Shown here: one piece after another, positions 11,909 through 22,525 of the stretch
Layout: the number at the start of each line of letters is the position of its first letter
Position numbering within the stretch: position 1 is the stretch's first letter
Source of the DNA: Allantophomopsis cytisporea
Lineage: Eukaryota > Ascomycota > Leotiomycetes > Phacidiales > Phacidiaceae
Reading direction: 5' to 3'
Assembly: GCA_024752435.1 (NCBI GenBank)
Contig: CP103037.1
Coordinates: 1,116,001 to 1,180,000, forward strand
Length of the DNA: 64,000 nt
Program-made: the position numbers and the translations under genes
Notes under the pieces: model-generated
Seen by the model: only the letters and a program-made list of their open reading frames with translations
What the model was told of the DNA's origin: nothing
The model's database searches: none

Positions 11909-13296
11909 TTAATCCGCCTTTGATCTTCTCCGTCGGAGAAGTTCTCCAAGAGGTATATCATCTTCATCCTCTGATTCATCAACTCCAAAATCTCTCAATC
12001 TATCTCCAGATTTGCTGGTCCAGCCCTTCTCGCCATCAATTCCCTGTTCGTGTTCACTCTCGTAATCCCCCTCGCTTTCTCCCTCCTCTTCCTGGTCAAC
12101 GTTGTGGTAAATTGAGTTATGGTCCTTCCATACAACAGTAGGCTTGATGCTATTGAAGGGCCTACTTGGTGCTTTCTCGAACCTCTTCAGATCGATTTCT
12201 TGTCGTTTCCTGAACGCATCAATAGCTTCTTGTTGAGAAGGTGAGTATTCATTATGCACAAACGCGCTTGAAGCTTCGGGGAGCGAGAAAGAGCGGGGCA
12301 TACGGTCTGGATCAATCGGAGGCCAGACATCATTTTCGTTCTCAAAGCCATTTGTTTCGAAGCTGGTACCGGTTTCCATTCCCGGTCCACCACCAAAAGG
12401 TAAAAACCATGCAATAGGATTCGAAGTACCCATGCCTTGGACAATGTTCTTCCAGAAGCCAATGTCATAAGGATATTCCTGGCGAACAATACGGACACGT
12501 TTCCCTTCCGGTCCATTCACAAAGCCGCCCAATTTCCGAGATCTCTCAATCAAGGCCTCGTGTCGTTCAATTTCCCAGGACTCGATTATCGTAGTGTTGA
12601 TTACCAATGAATTTGCAGCGGAAACGAAGAGGACTGTAAGAGCGAAGAGGGTGATGGAATTGACGACGATTAGGACGACGAGATGCACGAGTTGCGCCGT
12701 TGTAGGGCCATCCTCAGCGGGCATCTCTCGATTATCCCAGATGACCTTCGCGCGGACGTAGAGGAAGTAGTTGAGGATTGACATGCTTACAGTAGCGTAG
12801 AAAACGAAGCGGAGGAAGTGAGGGAAGGTTGTATGTGATACGCAATTGCCAGTCCATGGACAGTGGTGGTCCATCTTTGGGATACATCTGGGAAGCAGAA
12901 GTTAGCAAGTGTATATAAGGCATAAGTGAGGAGGATGATGAGGTGGCAGTACCTTCCACATTGCCTGCAGTGATGTGCTCGTGGCGGCTTCACAGCGTCG
13001 CATTTCTTACACCATCTCTGATACGGGAGTTCCTCCTCGCCTTTCTCCTCTCCTTCCGGTCCATCCCTCGATTTTCTCGGTATATAACCCGGATCTACAG
13101 TGCAAGCTCTATCATAGCTCCACCAGATACATAATAGCAATATATTGAAGCCGATGGTTTCATTTTTGGTGAGTTGACCGGGTTCGAGGAATTTGAAGAG
13201 ATATTGGGAGCTGTATCCAAGGAAGAATATAAGAGCGCATACCGAGGGTATGGCCAGTTGCCCGATCGAACGAATGCGGCATGGAAGTCGTCCCAT
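11909..13296 (-). CDS. pfa4: DHHC palmitoyltransferase Pfa4
   Basis: Exons 12953-13296 and 11909-12887 give 440 aa. Protein S-acyltransferase of the ER: palmitate is first loaded on the DHHC cysteine and then passed to a target cysteine. Two N-terminal membrane helices (LAIPSVCALIFFLGYSSQYLF and IGFNILLLCIWWSYDRA) precede a zinc-binding cysteine-rich domain (RWCKKCDAVKPPRAHHCRQC). The catalytic motif KMDHHCPW has DHHC at about residues 121-124. Two further helices follow. The TTxE-type element is not obvious. The 65-nt intron splits an Arg codon just before CIPKM. The layout and the C-terminal region with DPDRMPRSFSLPEASS match fungal Pfa4, whose yeast orthologue palmitoylates chitin synthase Chs3. 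The highly acidic C-terminal tail (ESEGDYESEHEQ, DESEDEDD) is an extension. Confidence 0.93.
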
Positions 13297-13913
13297 GCTG
13301 AATGTTCGCGAATATTTAGTTGGCTGGCCCCTGTGGTGTTGGAGAGCGCTCGCGTCCTAGATGTATGGAGTGTCGCGGGGTCACATGACACTATTAGCAC
13401 CTTTGTGGGGTGCTACAAAAATAGAAGCTGCTCCTCTGGCTTCGATACGAGCTCTAATGGATTCTAAATTTAAACTCGTCAGGCTCAAGTTATTGCGACT
13501 TTTGTGGTTGATCATGAAAGCTTGGAGTTTGGAGTCGTGAGACTGAGTAGTATGAAGATTGTAAAATGATCTGCCTTTAGCTGCATGCAATCGGTAGATC
13601 AGGGCTCAGCTATTGATTGTCATGTCATTAGGAATTTATCAATTGAGACAGAGGCACTCAGAAATCTACAGAAATACAACCTCAGAGATGCAGCAGTTGT
13701 CTGAGAAATGGAGGAGACTAATCGCGAGATATTTATTGCAAAGTATTTGTTCAGTACCTAGCAGTAATGGATTAAGCCTCCACGCTGCTTTGCCTTATCA
13801 TTTGATACTTTATCATAAGAATTACGAATGTTTCAACCTCTATATTTCGAAACTTTATCATAACGTCATCTTAAGGAGCTATTGATTGTCATCTGCCATT
13901 ACATTCTTGATGT
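13297..13913. other. Intergenic region, nothing recognised
   Basis: About 620 bases between two minus-strand genes. It holds the promoter of the Pfa4 gene and the 3' flank of the beta-flanking gene. No supported gene. Confidence 0.6.
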
Positions 13914-14736
13914 TTACATGAACTTGGATGCCAGACCCAACAATCCACTGCTACCACCAGAGCTTCCTTGGCTCTTGAGGTACATCTAGTCCTGTTAGTC
14001 GAAGCCGAATTTAATGAAAGTAAGATTATCATACCTTCAAAGCCATCTCTCCTGCCTGCTGAACAGCGGACTCCTTGCTACCAGATGTGTTTCCTTGGGA
14101 AGATTGTTGATCGAACAGCTTACTAGCTTGTGCCATAGCAATACCGATGAAGGCGTTTTGGCTGTTACCGCTCTGCGAGCTACCACTCTCACCACCAGTG
14201 AACATCTTCAACGCCTGCATGGCAGCAGCAGCTCCCATGGATGAAGAATCGGCTGGCTGGCTCTGGTTTCCACCACCACCAAAGAATTGCTGATGAGACT
14301 GAACGGCGTCTGCGAAGATTTAGTCGAGCTTCTGCAATATAGAGTGTTCATCACTTACGCTCCTCATTGACCTCCTGGCTGGCAATGTGCTGCCTGTTCT
14401 GTCCAAGGAATCCCAAGACATTGGAGAAGATTCCATCATCGCCGGAGTCGCCTGAATGTTGCTGAGCGTGCTGCAAAGCTCCACTGACATCCTCATCGTA
14501 GCCTCCAGCCTGGCCCTGTCCGTATTGCTGTCCGCCCTGGAAACGAGTGTCCTGGAATTGACCTAAAGATGGCTGATTGTTAGAATAGCTCTCATTTGAG
14601 TTTGGTATCAAAAGTATCTTCTCGACTGCTATATATCGAAGCAAGAAGGAGCAGAAGCAGCTCTCAAAGAGAGCATAGGGGCGTGCTTGATTTGAGACTT
14701 ACCCTCCTGTTGTTCTTCTTGGTGGTGTCCGAACAT
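13914..14736 (-). CDS. Beta-flanking-type protein (DUF7721-like)
   Basis: Four exons, 14703-14736, 14359-14562, 14035-14309 and 13914-13985, give 194 aa in a closed frame. The start (MFGHHQEEQQ) is a short 34-nt first exon ending at a GTAAGT donor. The protein is Gln/Gly/Ser-rich and low-complexity at the N-terminus (FQGGQQYGQGQAGG). It has two helical segments: DGIFSNVLGFLGQNRQHIA, and the Ala-rich SSMGAAAAMQALKMF with NAFIGIAMAQASKLFD. It ends LLGLASKFM. This arrangement matches the ascomycete family annotated as 'beta-flanking protein', of unknown biochemical role. There is no signal peptide or membrane segment. The family assignment comes from memory of its composition and motif order, so it is moderately sure. 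The exon structure is well supported. Confidence 0.8.
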
Positions 14737-16537
14737 TTTGTCTGATTTCTCGATTATCAAGCGAAGAAGCGATGGAATTTCGTTTTCTCGCAGTTGAAGC
14801 TGATAGAATTGGATATGTTTACAGGAAGAAGAGAGGATTGTAGCTATTTACATGTAGTGATGAGCTGTTGTCCTACTCGTTAGCTGTCTCAGCTGGGCAA
14901 GGTACCTAAGTTCACTGCCTCAGCCTGCTTATGACACCGCCTGGTGAGGTGGGGTCGACTCGACTGATTCGTTCACCAGTGGCGGGGCGCTATTGGCCTA
15001 ACGAATAATAAGGCGCTGGCTGTAAATTAAGCTCCTTCGACCGCTACTTGGAAGCATCAGTTACCAGTGCTTCAGATAAGGTGGCAAGGTAGGATAACTC
15101 GTGCCCGTATTGTTTAAACCCTACCAAAATAAAATTAAAATCGTTAACTATAGAAAATTGCTAAAAACAAATTACAACTGTAACATAAGCATTTGATATC
15201 GGAGTAGGCAATGCTTATTTGCATGGGTGTTGTTCTCTGCTTTTCGGATTTTTTACTTTCTTTTTCAACTTCTTTTTTTCTTCCTTTTTTTCTTCCTTTT
15301 TTTCTTCCTCGTCTTTAATATGATTCTTTTCGTTGAGATTGAATCATTATGTTAGACCTTCTCCCAGATAATATACTACAGCAGGAGATGGCTAAGATAG
15401 GCTATCCATAACAGAGAAATAAAAAGAAAAAGAAAGGCCTTTTCAATTTCATAAGTTAAAAGAGCACCTTCTATGGTATCGTATAACAAGATCGGACTTA
15501 TGCAGTGTTATACCTCAATTATTGTGGCGTTTACAACATCGAAAAGGGCCTGAATCGGTAAGGTCGCGCACGAGTTATGTCACACTCAACGAGATTTGCA
15601 CTGACGAACCACTCCTCATCCCTCCAAATCCAAGCCCCAGGATATATCCACCATCCGTTGGAGCCGTGTGTCAACATCAAATCTCCCGCACCACCACAGT
15701 GCACAAATCGGACCCCGAGGAATCACATCTCCAGTCTTGCATCACGGTCACGGGCCGATTTAATTCATCCACGTTGCTGTGGAAAAGGCCCAGACCAAAT
15801 CAGTGCAAATTAAGACATGCGCATCTTTGAATTCGTCTCCACATGATGTCATGTATGAGCGTGCTCAAGCCACTGTGGGCGGCAGTCGGTACGTGCTCCC
15901 TCTCCGTCCAGGAAACATACAAGGAAAAACATGAAGATTCCTAGCGATTCTCGAAAAGATATCCCTTAAAAAGCTACCGCCTCACTAGGAGTACCTACCG
16001 TTCATACAATACATACATATGTACATACGTATGTAGACAAGGTCTTTAATCTGTACCCGTCGTTATCTGCAAACGTACGTATGCGTATCGAGTCCAATAC
16101 ATACAAACCTGCTTGTTGGCTTGCTTGAATGAAAATCTACGCGACACCAACCCCCATCCGCTTTTAATACATAGATACCCTTATTGCGATCCTTTTGGTT
16201 TTGTCAAGTGATAAGATAAACCCCCAGATCCTTCCCAACTCTTGTTCTCGGTGCCCCAATTGCCCAATCCAATTGCAGCCGACGCTTCTTACTCATTCAA
16301 CCCCTCCGGAAACCAGGAAGAAAGAGACCTTAGTTCTTCACTATTAGGTTACTACCTGACTTGGTACCTATTCATCAAGTGAACCAATTCCACCATCCCG
16401 CCTTCGATCCCATCCACCCCTTTCCAGCTAAAGCTTGGCTGCCTTGGCTGTAGCTGATTGTCTCTTGGCCATATCGAATTCTCTCGCTTCATCAAACACG
16501 GACCGGAGAGCAACAATCGACGACGAGAATACTTGGA
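14737..16537. other. Divergent intergenic region with polypyrimidine tract
   Basis: 1.8 kb between divergent genes, so it carries both promoters. A pyrimidine-rich stretch with three near-copies of TTCCTTTTTTTC lies at 15250-15310. The region 16000-16060 has CATACATATGTACATACGTATG-like self-complementary runs. The last 300 bases are C/T-rich, as expected for a fungal 5' leader. Confidence 0.6.
15250..15310. repeat. Polypyrimidine tract with short direct repeats
   Basis: A nearly pure T/C stretch in which a TTCCTTTTTTTC unit recurs about three times. It sits about 1.2 kb upstream of the DUF2985 gene start. It could be a promoter element or simple-sequence expansion. Confidence 0.6.
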
Positions 16538-18687
16538 ATGGAACGCAACGAGAATAACCACATAGATGCCGACCGACACAGTGCATCGCCGTCATCACGA
16601 CGTGCATCACAAAATCTCGAATATGAAGCAATAGCACCTGCCCCATCGGCGAACACCCATACTCGCCTTCAAGTCCCAACTGCGAGACCGAATATCGCGA
16701 CGTCGCAATCGAGCATCCGGATACGCCGGGTGCCCTCGAGAGAACCTCCACCACAACAATCTACACAATTAGATTCGAATTTCCAACGGAAACCAGTCCC
16801 ACTTCCGAAGGATGATGGGTATCTGCCTGCAGCAGGCGATGATGTCGTTACGGGCCGCCGTCGCAGCAGTTCGGAGCCCCAGCGATATCTGCATCCTACC
16901 GACCCCCCTGTGAGTCGGGGAAGAGGCAACTCCGCTGTAGAACATATGCCGAATGTCATGGAGGAACCTGTGCCCATTATAGACGAGAGTGGAAAAGTAG
17001 CATATGTCCAAGCAAAGTCCCCAGGGAGACTGCGAAGAGCAGCGGGTTCTTTAATGAACTTGAAGGGCGGAAACAATGCAAATAACGCAAACAACGCTCA
17101 AACTACCACAAATACCCAGAACAATGCTGAAATCAACGCATCGAACTATGGCTCAAATTATGTGGATGTTCTAGATGTCATAGGTTAGTATGGGTTTAAG
17201 AAAGAATATGTCAGTCAGAACTAACCAAAGCAACAGATCCTGAAGTCTCGACACTTTCCACCCTCACTAATGTGCAAAACTCACTTTTCGTTCCAGACTT
17301 GGGTAGATTCTTGAATCGAAGACCGACCTACGATCTCTCGCGTGCACAAACAGGCACACCAGCTATTCCCCCTACCATTGCAGAGAACAAGAAGGGAGCA
17401 CAGGGCTCCAGAAGACCAGCATCACGGTCAGGCGTCGATTCACATGAGTTGCAACCTGTGGAATCATCGCATTCAGCCAGATTACGACCGGTTGCGTCTC
17501 ATACTACGATTAAATCCACGCTCAGTGATTCGAGATATGCTGTTTTGCCGCATGGTGCGATCTTGGAAGGCTGGACCGACGCTGACAAGCAAGAACTCAA
17601 CGATCATGTTCGTCATATGTTACATTCACGAAGAGCCAAGTTTCATCGTGGATTAAGGGGATTTGGAAAATATGTTAGCAAGCGTACGTCAACATTACCC
17701 TATACACACAATATAAGATACTGATAATTCATAGCTCTTGGATTCCTTGTCACATTGTATGCGACTTTGATTACACTCTTCGGTCTTGCCTGGGTTTTGT
17801 TTCTTATTGGTAAGTCTTGAGACTTGATTGCCAAATCAACAAAAGCTAACTTCATAGGCTGGGTCAACGTGGGTGGAAAACAACTCTACATAATTAATGT
17901 TATCGACAATGTTTTGGTTGCTCTATTCGCCATCATGGGAGATGGACTTGCCCCATTCCGAGCTGTAGACACCTATCATATGTGTTTCATTGCTCACTAC
18001 CACCATCTTACATGGCGTCTTCGCAAAGAAAAGGCGCTCCCTAAGCTACAAGATCATAACGACCTGCCACCACTACCCGGAGTTGATGAAGAGCGCATTC
18101 CCGATGAAGAAACTGATCTGGAACGTGGAGAGAAGCAAGAAGCAAGTGTGCTTAGTGAGAAGCAGCAGCAGAAGTTGAAGCATCATCAAGACAAGTTCAG
18201 CAAGAGTCACACATTCTACCGACCACACGAAACGAGCACTCATCATGCTTTTCCACTTCGTCTCCTCGTTGCTGTTGTCGTTTTACTCGATTGCCATTCC
18301 CTCTTTCAGATTGCGTTGGGAACGTGCACCTGGTCGATAAACTACAAGGTCCGTCCCTTTGCGCTTACCACCGTTATTCTGTGCTGTTCGATTGCTTGCA
18401 ATATTACTGCCGGTGTTCTCATCATGGTTGGAGGCCGAATCACTAGGAAGAAGGACGTCGTAGAACGCATGTTCCGACAGGAATTGACGGAAGAGGCTAT
18501 TGAAAAAGTCAAGAGGAGACAGGAGAGGGAGAGAAAGAGGCTCGAGGAGAGGGAGAAGGAGATCCGTGAGGAGGAAGAGGAAATTGAACGAATTAGAGGG
18601 GCGAGAAAGGAGCAAAGCACTGAGAACGAACAGGTCGAAAACAGTACAAAGCAGTCTTCTTCCACTGCGACTAGTCACGAGGGATGA
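16538..18687 (+). CDS. DUF2985 integral membrane protein
   Basis: Four exons, 16538-17183, 17237-17683, 17735-17809 and 17858-18687, give 665 aa. The N-terminal ~300 residues are disordered and rich in Ser, Pro, Arg, with an Asn run (NNANNANNAQTTTNTQNN). The core begins near LPHGAILEGWTDADKQELND. It carries a membrane segment (LGFLVTLYATLITLFGLAWV) encoded by the 75-nt third exon, then two more segments (LRLLVAVVVLLDCHSLFQIA and FALTTVILCCSIACNITAG). This order matches the fungal DUF2985 family. The C-terminus is a long charged coiled coil (RRQERERKRLEEREKEIREE). The middle also has the acidic linker DEERIPDEETDLERG. The function of the family is unknown. Boundaries are supported by phase at all three introns. 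Confidence 0.88.
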
Positions 18688-20197
18688 TATCAAATATACG
18701 ACACATCTGGTGGATACAATTGGCGTAATTTCTTTAAGTCTTTAATCCCATACGAAGCATGTTGCGATAATACCATATAAATCGTTAAAATTATTTATGT
18801 ACATACACTTATTTTTATATTTTTGTGCTTCACAAAGAAGCCTTTCCCATGGATTTCTCATATACTATTACTATCAATACAATTGTTCATACATCCAATG
18901 AGTCAACATACGACCATCTCGCCACCACCGTCAAAGCAGAAAAAACAAAGTCCAACGACAACGAGGTTGGAGAGTGACTCAGCAAGCTAATTTGCCTTTG
19001 CCGCCACTGGGGGATAATTCTTTTCATCTCTTTCAGTCTACGTCGTGCATATGCAGCTTTCATCCTGCAGAATATCCTCCAAGGCATGTGAATAATATTG
19101 GTGGATCCTTACCAGAAGATTGTCTCTACTTGATACCGGAATCAAAACTTACCCTGAATTAGAATGACTATACCATAGGTTGTACATGCTCCTTACTTCG
19201 TTCTTTGTATTGTGGTGATTGTTGAGACACGCCCCTGATGAACATGACGTTGGACTACGAAACCGATAAGGCAGTCGATCGCGTCTTATACTCCCATATT
19301 CCATGGGACACTCATAATCTGAGGGGTTTAAGGGTTATGCTTGTCGACCATCAGAATGTTTTGAGGAGACCGGTCAAGATGATCTGCTACAGGATTAGGG
19401 GTAAGTTCATCCGTTGTTAGTCTACTTCAGAGACAAAGATACAAGTTAATCGTGTATTAGTATCGACTTTTAAGTATGTCTGACTTCCTTTATTGGAACT
19501 CTATCAGACCTTTATGCTTTAGGTTGTAATAATGCAATAGCGAAGTAGTTTCAATGTGATAGGGTTAATGGTGAAAATTAGTTAGATTCTTATGAAGTTC
19601 CTTCACAGCCTGACCAAAACAATTGAATACGTTTACATCGTGATCGATAGTAGGTATCATACAGCTCATACAAATTGCCAATCAGCTTGTTTCCAGGACT
19701 ATATATTATTGCTAGTGGTTGATGATAACCTACGTATTGAATACTGTCCCTTTGCAAGTGTCTAGCACAAAAGTAAAATGCGTAAAATAAAACAAAACAA
19801 AACGTGTAGCTCAATATGTATTCTCCTTGATGAGCACCATTTATGCTATGTCCATTATCCGAAAGAGTAGATACGGTTTTATATGACCAAAATGTTTGCT
19901 GTATAGATAGGCTTAATATTATATATTTCTAACATACTAGTAATTATTCATCTCAGAATTCGGCCGGAACTTAATCGTTAATCTTGTGCTACATCAGACT
20001 CAAACTCTAGGATGTTTTCTTGCAAACCAGTAGAATATATGAAAGGAGACATTCTATCCAATCAAATCAACCGTTCCAAATATCTTAGAGATGCCTCGTG
20101 AAGCCTCAGGTTTAGAAATTGGCTAATAACGTCATGATTAAAGTACAGTGATTGAGAGCACCTATTGATTAATATTGGTCAGACCATATAGAGTATC
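18688..20197. other. Intergenic region, nothing recognised
   Basis: 1.5 kb, AT-rich, between two plus-strand genes. Open frames up to about 75 codons lack any coding character. Confidence 0.6.
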
Positions 20198-21874
20198 TTG
20201 GTGTTCTTTTTACCCTATTCAACTTCCTTCATGGGTCTTAGACGATGTGTACTTAGACTTTCGGCAGTCAACACCTTATTCCTGCGAAATCAAGGACGAC
20301 GCCAGTCACCATATCATACAAGTTTCATATATTCTTCATTCAGTACCATGAAGCGTAAATCAAGCATTCAAGAGGTGGAGGAATCACAGAAATCAGAGGA
20401 ATATCCTGAAACATCTAAGACAAAAAGGCCCAAGGTTAAGAAAGCCAAAGCTGAAGTAAAGGTTGTGGAGGCCAAAGCTGGCGACTATTGCTTTGCAGAA
20501 ACCAAGTCTGAAAATGGACTGCCAATCTGGCCTGCTCCAAGTGATCAAATGACTGCGGCACGAGAATTCCTTCAAGAATGGTTAGTAATCTTTCCAATGA
20601 ATTAAAAAATATATACTGATATTCACAGTGCAAATGCTCAGCAGACAACTCTGATTGTGCCTGATAAAGATGCGGATGGACTGAGTGCCGGTGTAATCAT
20701 TCATCGGACGTTGGTGAAGTTAGGCCTTGATCCCCAACACCTGCACGTACACTTGGTACAAAAAGGCTCAAATATTCACGAAGAATCTGAGCGGAAATTC
20801 ATGTTAGAGAGGAATCCAAAATTTATCATTGTACTCGATCAAGGTAGTCGAGGTGGGCCTCCCGTGGTCGATTCAGATGTTACCAAGTGCATGGTAATAG
20901 ATCATCATCTGAGTGATGAATTTCCAAAAGATGCTACGGTAATTACAACGTATTTTTACGAGCTCACAACTAACATCATTTAGGTTGTCTCAGCGTGTCA
21001 TTTCCCTCCAGTTGCAACAACGTCACTCCTAGTGTATGAGATATGTAAACCGCTACATCCCAGTATTTCCCCAGAATGTGGTTACCTCTGTGCCATTGGT
21101 ACTCATGGAGATCTTGGAACAAATCTAAAATGGCTCAAGCCTTTTCCGGATATGAAGGAAACTTTCAAGAAACATACCAAATCAGACATCAATGACTGCG
21201 TATCTTTGATCAATGCTCGTGAGTAACCCTATGGTATTAGAAATGATCATGTGCTGATTATCACAGCACGTCGTACAGCTGCATACAACGTCATCACGTC
21301 GTGGAACGTTCTCCTAAACTTTGATAGTCCCAAAGCTATCGCCTCAAACAAGAGCTTGCTTGAAGCACGTTATGAATGTAAAATAGAGACAGAAAAGAAA
21401 GCTCATGCACGCCCAGAGTTCAGCAAAGACGGTAAAATTGCTGTTCTCAAGATTGATAGCGCATTCCAAGTACATCCTGTCATTGCTACTCGATGGGCAG
21501 GATTTCTCAAGTCGAAAATGCTGGAAATTGTCATGGTTGCCAATTATGGATATCTTCCTGGCAAAGTCAACTTCTCTTGTCGTGTTGCTAAGTGTGCGAG
21601 AGGAAGAGAGACCCCCGTCAACATCATCGAAAGCCTGAAAGCCGTGGCGCATCTAGATGAAGGCGATTTAGTAACGAGACTTGGCGAAAGCTTTGCTAGG
21701 GGCCACAAGGAAGCTAGTGGTGGGATCGTTGGTACAGAGGAGTTCGAGGAATTTTTCAAGTTGATGAAGGTAGGAGAGAAGCCAGATACTGTAACAGGAC
21801 AACCCTCCAAGAAAAAACCGACGGAGAAATCGCCTCAGAAGAATACGCTGGGCAACTACTTCGCGAAAGTCTGA
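20198..21874 (+). CDS. DHH-family phosphoesterase with possible mitochondrial presequence
   Basis: Four exons, 20198-20580, 20629-20938, 20984-21218 and 21267-21874. DHH phosphoesterases are Mn-dependent and cleave phosphate esters or polyphosphate/nucleic-acid ends (RecJ, exopolyphosphatase, pApase relatives). Motif I is in PDKDADGLSAG, motif II is LDQGSRGG and the signature VIDHHL is present. A C-terminal domain follows, with FSCRVAKCARG. The frame is open upstream of the inner ATG at 20348, which starts a Lys-rich segment (MKRKSS). The longer start at 20198, or 20231, adds a basic, Ser-rich, acid-free leader (MGLRRCVLRLSAVNTLFLRN), typical of a mitochondrial targeting peptide. The lengths are 511 aa from 20198, 500 from 20231 and 461 from 20348. 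The substrate cannot be told from sequence. Confidence 0.85.
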
Positions 21875-22525
21875 CGGGAGAAAATCCCTCAAAATGGAGT
21901 TGAAATGCTTCACGGAACGCGAGATTATCACATCAGGTATCACACTTGACGATCAATCATAAAATAAGTTCGTGTTTATCTCACAAACATCCATCATGTT
22001 ACGAGTCATTGCAACGTCGTTTTTGTAGAAGCGACAGATTATTCCGAAGACGCCAGTGAGAGAAAAGCAATGTTGGGCCCCCATTGTATAACAGTCACAG
22101 CAAAAGCTAGATCTGGCATCCTCAGTTCATAGCTTTTGTATAACTTGATACTTGTGTTGTTCCAATATTGGGGGAAAATGCTCAACATCGGCGGATTTTT
22201 GCCATCTCCATTTGTTCTTGGCGCGGTGTGACGTGGGACTTGTACTATTGGCATGATTATAAATAAGTGCGCGTGGAACGTTGAGGCCACTATGTCTTCT
22301 AGAACGGATCGTCGAATAACTCTACAAGGATAACGGATTGCCAATCTTCTCAGCCGGCTAGATTCTTGTCTGTAATCTTGTTTGTAGGTCTTAGTTTTTT
22401 TTATTAGCCTCGAGTTGATGATCTCGACATAAAAGACACTCTCCCAACTCACCCTTGTATTATTTTTCACTCTTTCCACTTCCATTTCGTGTCTTCGAGA
22501 CTTTTACATTGACCTCAGGGTCAAG
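21875..22525. other. Intergenic region
   Basis: 650 bases between two plus-strand genes. A minus-strand frame at 22039-22485 is open but has no codon bias or family resemblance. It holds the promoter of the HypX-like gene, including a TATAAATA-like motif near 22258. Confidence 0.55.

Noticed and set aside
22039..22485. 148-codon minus-strand frame upstream of the HypX-like gene
   Set aside because: No domain, unusual composition, and it overlaps the promoter; chance frame.
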